The notes under the pieces are model-generated. The model was not told the origin of the DNA. It saw only the letters and a list, made by a program, of their open reading frames with translations, and did no database searches. From Lithospermum erythrorhizon (taxonomy: Eukaryota; Streptophyta; Magnoliopsida; Boraginales; Boraginaceae), in contig JADFUC010001367.1 of NCBI GenBank assembly GCA_019722365.1, positions 372,001 to 436,000 on the forward strand: DNA of 64,000 nucleotides, written 5' to 3'. This document shows, in pieces, positions 57,838 through 64,000 of this stretch. The position numbers and the translations under genes were made by a program. The stretch's first letter is position 1; each line of letters begins with the position of its first letter.

Positions 57838-58301
57838 GTAACAAAAATATCAAGAAAATCAAGACACGTTCTGTAAAATTGATCAAAAGCAGGGAGCCTT
57901 TCTGTGATGTGCTTTCATCAGCCTTCAATCTCAAATCAAGAAAGGAAGGAAAACAACACATATTTTCTGTTAGAGTTTTCACTTTCAAGCCATTAAAGAA
58001 ACCAGAAGTCCGTGATCAAAAGCCGAGTGTTCAAGAATCTAAGGCATTTGAGTCTCAAAAGTCCTCCATTTCAAATCCTAATGATCTAAGAAACCTACCA
58101 GGATTTGGAAATCCACCCACTTCTAATCTACCTCCCGTGGGTAAAGATGTTCCTTCACTTCCACAATTGCCCAACCTTCTACCTCTGCCACCACTGCAGC
58201 CTTTACCGCCCCTCCCTGCTATCCCTTTTCACCCTCCATGGCCTCCTCAAACAACTTCCACAATCAAGGGCACTACAAAAACATCAGAAGTATTGAATTA
58301 G
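57838..58301 (+). pseudogene. Partial second copy of the Ole e 1 / extensin gene
   Basis: Matches the 3' part of exon 2 of the gene at 46272-47574 from KNIKKIK onward: SVKLIKSREPFCDV, FSVRVFTFKPLKKPEV, ESKAFESQKSSISNPNDL, and a Pro-rich tail LPPLQPLPPLPAIPFHPPWPP ending at 58301. The frame is open but the signal peptide, CxxC pair and first half are missing, so there is no start. A short in-frame loss (serines/threonines near CDVLSSAF) and a cleaner Pro-rich tail than copy 1 show the copies have diverged. Confidence 0.85.
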
Positions 58302-59330
58302 AAAATGGCTCGAACAAAAAAAATTAGTCCTAACCCCTTTAGCCAACCTTCGCTATTTCCTCCCATAATTCCTTCACCACCAACTTCGACATCCCCTCCC
58401 ACCATTCCTTCACCACCAACTTCAATGTGTTCCCTTCGATTATTCCATCACCTTCAATACACTCACTATTTCCACAGTTAAATTTCCCGCCAACCGTACT
58501 TAGTGTGTTTCCCTCGCTTTACCGCCACCACCACCACATGTGTTTCGGTTTCCTCTGCTCCCATTCCCATTCCAACCATTGCCTGGCTTCCCTGGTGGTC
58601 CAACGGCAGCGAAGTCCATTTCGTGAAAACAAAATTCCCCTTAATAGTTGCATTATCTCTTGTATTATCTCTTGTACACCATTATTACCGTATCATATAG
58701 TAGTACTGCTGATCAAAATTTTGACCTCTTTTTCACCTTTAACTAAGACAGTTATGTGGCCATGGTAGAATAATGAAATATAAAGTTGTCTTATAAAACG
58801 AGTGTGCATGTAAGAGATTATATACTATGTCCTTAATGTAAATGAAAAGAATTGGTCTGGATGGACTCCATCAACCAAAAGGACATCATCCGCAGAACAA
58901 ATAAAGAAATATGAAGAAATTACATACAGTCACGTTACCACTGCATTGGGGATTGAGAAGCAAAAAAATGTAAAGATATAAAGAATGCAATCATGTCTCA
59001 AGTTCATTGCTAAAGTAAAAGAAACTAATAAGTGAATCAACATCACAAATTCAAGAGGTCAATAATTGCGTTTGGCAGCACTTCAAATTTATCTCAATAA
59101 TTCCGAGGTAAATCCTCTGGAGCACAAATACATCAGCTTCTCATACTAATGGAAGCCTTAGCTCATAATTGGCAAGTATTAAAAACAAATTTCTAGATTA
59201 ATCAGTTCTGGCTATGCAGCAGATCACAACATGGGTAAGTACATACATCAGTTGGTTCTTTCATGTTTTTACATATAAGCACATGTATGGCATCAATAAC
59301 AATCATAAATAATGGAAAGACAACAAGAGA
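58302..59330. other. Duplicated 3' flank, up to the BIM gene stop
   Basis: Diverged direct copy of about 47575-48610 (shared words listed there). The duplication ends close to 59300, a few tens of bases before the stop codon of the minus-strand bHLH gene. No gene of its own. Confidence 0.65.
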
Positions 59331-61660
59331 CTAGCTATCTTGTGTTCTCGGTCTTTTGTTACTGTGATCGTACTTTTCACTGCTAGTACCATATCGAACC
59401 ATAGGTTGAACTCCAGGTTGGTCCTGATGGTAATGAATCATTAGATAAAATGATTCTGATGCGACTACAACATCTACACTTTGCTTAAAAAAAGGTTGAT
59501 TATTTTTTCTATATTTTCCAGCATGTAGCACTACAACATGAAGGGTATTGTTCTGAAGATTAGATTATGGGAACTGCAAGTGACTGTATTTTTTACATCT
59601 ACACTTGTCACAATCTACAGGACAAGATAGAAGAAAGAGAAAGGAAAGTTATTCATCATGCATTATTTTTCTTGTAGACATTTCTCCATTTCCCATTATG
59701 TGGTGTTCCTATAATTTCTTTGAAGGGGTATCGAAATTGGCTTAAAAATTATCTTATTTTTCCAGTTTCTACAAGCCAGTAAAAGATAAGAGAATTGAGG
59801 ATTCACAAAGGAAATGTGATCCTTTCTGAAAGTTGATGTTTTACTTGAGAAAAGTTTTTCGACATAAATTACTACCATGACTAGTAGAACCCATAGTTTA
59901 TGCCAACAATGAAAGATAAATAGACAAATCGATTGAATAACTTACATTTGTAGAACATGTTGCAATTATAGATCTAGGATTTTTTTGTTTTCCAACATCG
60001 AGTTGTACCGAGATATTAGCCTGTGATAGATCCACCCCTGAAGATTGTAATGCACGCGTTAGGGTGTTCACCAACCTGTTGAAAACAGAATATATCATGT
60101 AAGGTGCAATCTGGGTGTATATACTTGTGCAATCGGTGCCTATTCTGTGTTCAGGGAGATGGAAACTATTATTTTCAACAACTTCATAGTAGACTGCTTG
60201 ATATTGACAAGATACTTACCTTTCAGAATAAGCATTAGAAATGCTTGGTTCTCCACTATTGCTTCTTATATTTTGTAGGTCCTTTGATGTGCAGCTATTA
60301 GTAGTATACTCAGTTGTCCATTTACTTGGTACATAGGAAAATCCGGAATGTTCATTCAAGTTCTCAGCAACAGGAAAAGATTCATGAGGTTGCAGACTTG
60401 TGTCCACAAACATATTTGGCTGTAATGGCATGTTAGCAGCAATGGCATGGTCCACAGAACTATCATGATGATCCATCAACTTATAAACTGACTCATCACT
60501 CAAGCAAGATTCTACAGAGTTCTGAACATTACTGAGTAATGTTGGGCTAACAGCAACATTATCATCTTCATTAAAGTCATTTCTGGAAAGAGGTGACTGC
60601 TCCACAAAGCTTTCCACTGGATGGTGATAGCTTCTCTACCATCATGATAAAATGGCAAGTTAGCAAACAACCATAAGGCTGAAAAAAATATTTTAATGTG
60701 TTCTTCTAGTTTTCCCATTCTTTGAGGTAGGTATATGAAAAGCATTCCTCGAACATTAGCTCAACGTGAAAGTTCACTTCATAATCTACAGAGAACTCAA
60801 ACATCAATTCGTAGGACGCCCAAGCTTGTTCGAAAATTTCATGTTATGAACAAATCAGTTATTTCACACCTGAACAATGGTATTGGTATGAACTATTTAT
60901 CTTTTTTCTGACATTGATCTTTGTACATGTGAAAGTAGGTACAAAATATGGATATATATGGGTCTATGGATGTGTAAATTCGGTTCTGCAGAACCGAACA
61001 CAAGCTAGTTTCGAACTGAAATTTATGCTGAATCGAACCAAGTCCATGTTTCATGTTTGAGATCAACCCTAGCTCATTTCTTCATGTTCGATATCGAACC
61101 TACCAAATCGACCATGATTTTACATTGGGAAAGTTAAAGCGGAACCAAAACTGCTAGTTCGATATGCCTATTTGAAAGCCAATATGGATGCCAAATGCAG
61201 AAGAAAAGAATAGGTACAACCGTACAACATATTTCATGCCATTATCTTTTACACAAAAATTGTGGGAATCTTTAGTGAACCTGAAAAGAATAAAAGGGGT
61301 AGGGCTGGGTTGCATGTTCTAATATCGTGCAAGAAACTGTTTGATATTAGAAATGGGAAATGAAGAAAAAAAGAGTATACCGATGACATCAGTTTTGAGA
61401 GCTCTGGACTCCGACCTTGGTATGTTCCTTCATAAACCTCTACTTTTTCCTTTAGAAAACGGATATATTGTATAACCTGCATTTAATGTTCACTTGTGAA
61501 ACAATTCGGGAGATCTTCCTCATGTTCTTTGCCTTTGATATGGATAGAAAATAACACAAAAGAAAAGGAAAATGAACACAACCGACACACCTCCAACAAG
61601 AATGTAGCCTTGTCTCGCTTTTGATCATTCTCAGGTATAAGATCTCTTAAGATCTGAAAT
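59331..61660 (-). CDS. BIM: BIM-type bHLH transcription factor, 3' five exons
   Basis: Exons in gene order: 61660-61591, 61476-61381, 60635-60220, 60075-59946, 59483-59331 (stop TAG). Exon a ([20 protein letters not shown]) is helix 1 end and loop. Exon b ([20 protein letters not shown]) is helix 2 with a leucine-zipper-like extension. Then come a Ser/Asn-rich middle part ([10 protein letters not shown]...), the [21 protein letters not shown] segment typical of BES1-interacting Myc-like proteins, and a tail ending [11 protein letters not shown] proteins bind E-boxes with BES1 in brassinosteroid signalling. Donors are all GT. The last acceptor (TTTTTTTAAG, 59484) is chosen because it keeps frame. 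The exon with the basic region (HSATEQRRRSKIN in the family) is not seen up to 64000, so the gene is incomplete here. Confidence 0.88.
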
Positions 61661-64000
61661 CTGTACAAGGTCAAGTATGAGAAGGTCAAGTATGAGAGGG
61701 CTACAGATAAACAAAGTCAAACATGTCTCTTGACAAAAAATAAAAAAAGCATACTGAGACTCGAACATTTTCATTGGATTAAAGTAATGTACCAGAAGTA
61801 CATATCATGGTAAATATCCATGAAAAACATATTAATGACAATATTCAAGAAATAAAACAGTAAAAAATTACATTCAGGAGTTCCGTAATGATGGTCTTGG
61901 TATGATTGAAAAAGTATAAAACCACAAACCGAGCTGCAATATCACTCGAAGGTAAAATAAAAGTTGGAATATATAAATTCATAGATGTTACAACACCTTG
62001 ATAAAAAAAAGAAGAAGTTATAACACATTCCAACTATTGCTTCTGAAACTAATGAGGTCATCACAAATCAATAAAAAAAAACTCTAATTTTAATTCAAAA
62101 TCCGTCGTGGAGCATATAATTGTATACTTTTATGAGAAGATGAATGATGAGGGGTCGTGGAATCGAACTCGTTATCGTTTTGCTTCGCCTTCAATTTGGT
62201 CATGGAGATGACTCTTCATACTTGTCACCATTATTTTCGATAATTGCTACTCCTATAATGCTTAGTTAACTTTCTTTGTACAATTGTACATATACTTATC
62301 TTTGTAGTCAACTTAGGAGTACTCTAAATCTCTAATTGATATTTTCCCTTACCAATTAAAATTTGACAATAATAACTGTTTTTGATTTTATTGAAAAAAT
62401 TAATAAGAAACTAATATTATAAAATTATTCTTTTGTTAAATTCACTTTAATTGATAATTTTGCTTTACTAGAAAAAATTGATTATAAATAAATTTCATCT
62501 ACTCTAAAAATTTATGAGAAAATAATATTATCAAATTATTTTTCAAAATAAATCCAAGTACTATATATCAAGTTCGTGTATTTATTAAAAGAATTTAGAC
62601 GTTTCAATTCGGGCTACGAGGCGAAATGAGTAAGGAATAATAATAGAGCCGAATTTGGAGGTTGCTCTTTTGGACCTATCATTTATTTGGCGGTATAAGT
62701 TACCGAGTTTTACCTTTAATGTAAATTGGGCTATAAATCCTTCATATTGTGAGATTGGGTCATACGACCAATTTTGACTTATATAGTTAACATCATACGG
62801 CTTGAGTAGTGCAAAGATGTTCGCGTTTGTTAAAAACTTTATTCGATTAAAAGTTCGACTCGGGCGGATTCGTTGATGATCGTACATGAAATGACTTTAG
62901 TTACGTGATTTGAAGCGAAAATCAAATTTTTCTTTATTTTTTCACATTTTTGTTGGGATATTTTAGTCTTTCTTTAAGTTGTGTCATCAACATATAACCT
63001 CATTTCCCTCCATTTCACTCTTGTAAAGGTACATAACTTCGAGGTATCAACCTCCTAGTGTTCCCCCGCATTTCACATGTATATACGCATCAACCTTATA
63101 ATTGTTATTAGAAACTAGGCAAAATGATATCGAAATCATTTCGCGTTTATTTAAAATCGCTTCACAAACCACCCAGCCCCTGAGCCACCCACCCATTCGA
63201 TCAAACTTAAAAAAAAAATTAACCGATAAAGGTGATAAGTATCAGGTTTTATAAGGGCCTCTGTGAAAGTTTTTAGCGGTCATGCTTGATTGACTTAATT
63301 CATTTGTTGGCGATATTAACATTATTTATATCTATTTTCGGGGCCGGTGTGTAACTCTACGCTACGCGGCCTTTTCGTTAAGTGCGATCGCTCCGCTATT
63401 TATAAATATAAATATGAATTCTCAACATCCATTTGTTATGTTCTAGTTGGCCAATATCTTTTTCTACTTTAAAATAACATTATATTGAAGTACTGTAAAA
63501 ATGGACTCTTAAATACCTGAGAATTTTGCTTCCATGTAAGGAAGTTTGGAAAATAAATAATATGAAGGTGCATGATTCAATGATCATGTAACTTGAAGCT
63601 ATGTTTCAACATGCAAGGTAGTTACAATTTAGTAATACATGACAAGCAAAATGTTCAATGTATGAGCTATGAATCACACAAAAACGGAGTCCATAGACCA
63701 TGAATAAAGGTAAAACCAATTAAATTTCATGAATGTCTGTTGTTTTTTGCGTGCTAAAAAAATAACTCTATCCTGTATTTTAGCTTCTTTATCAGTCCCC
63801 TGTTATTTCACTTTCTTTTTATGTGATGTTTTATACTGCGGCTAATAGTTCACACAAGTAAAAAATCTTGATTTTGGAGCAAGAGAATTAAGAGTCGAAA
63901 AAATTATTCATTTCATTCATTTATTCCAAAAAAACCATGCCTAAAACTTTCATCTTACACGATTCCTAAGTGATGAAAAAATCATCTATGTCTATTCTTG
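61661..64000. other. BIM upstream intron or 5' flank; no gene recognised
   Basis: A search by eye for an antisense HSATEQRRRSKIN-like exon found none. The 100-residue minus frame at 62585-62887 has no known motif. The stretch is AT-rich with a GC-richer patch at 63340-63400. It is either a long intron of the BIM gene or unrelated flank. Confidence 0.45.

Noticed and set aside
62585..62887. 100-residue minus-strand frame upstream of BIM, as a possible first exon
   Set aside because: It lacks the basic-region motif and any splice site in the right phase, and shows no similarity to BIM N-termini that I know.

Overview
The window is nuclear DNA from a flowering plant, most likely a eudicot. Genes have many GT-AG introns, exons match land-plant families, intergenic DNA is AT-rich, and plant transposon classes (Stowaway-like MITEs, a SINE, Ty1/copia, CACTA) fill the gaps. 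No bacterial, organellar or viral gene block was recognised.

Layout. (1) 1-2340: a small RING-H2 gene with a G-box/TATA promoter, flanked by a MITE and by a SINE with a 15 bp target-site duplication. (2) 2795-13417, minus: a 20-exon K+ efflux antiporter gene (KEA4/5/6 type). All exons can be placed, but three of 19 splice donors have a substituted first or second base, and exon 12 is shortened and frameshifted. (3) 15059-18644, minus: an intact four-exon chloroplast thioredoxin-like gene (ACHT/Trx-like 2 type, WCASC active site). (4) 18645-32230: gene-poor DNA with a copia RT/RNase H remnant, minus-strand ORF debris and an LTR-like repeat. (5) 32232-33292: a 5'-truncated, frameshifted R2R3-MYB pseudogene. 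(6) About 33528-45557: a decayed CACTA (En/Spm) region with TNP2-type transposase pieces, internal minisatellites built on a GTTGAATAG-like word, and GGAGACGGG/GAGTCGG subterminal repeats. A second copy of the LTR-like repeat lies inside it. (7) 46194-59330: a duplicated block with one complete Ole e 1/extensin-type secreted protein gene, a partial second copy 10.7 kb downstream, and broken amino-acid permease (AAP) copies. One AAP copy is split by a small copia element with paired 277 bp LTRs; another region is separated by a 2.6 kb insertion carrying (AT)n and a palindromic minisatellite. (8) 59331-61660, minus: the 3' five exons of a BIM-type bHLH transcription factor. Its basic-region exon is not found in the 2.3 kb upstream that remain.

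The genes are unrelated housekeeping, signalling and secreted-protein genes; no pathway or operon-like link joins them. The main story is locus decay and rearrangement: a KEA gene that appears to be losing splice signals, a tandem AAP/Ole e 1 block broken by nested elements, and a dead MYB. I found no clear evidence of a new molecular system. The KEA splice lesions are the most testable unusual observation.
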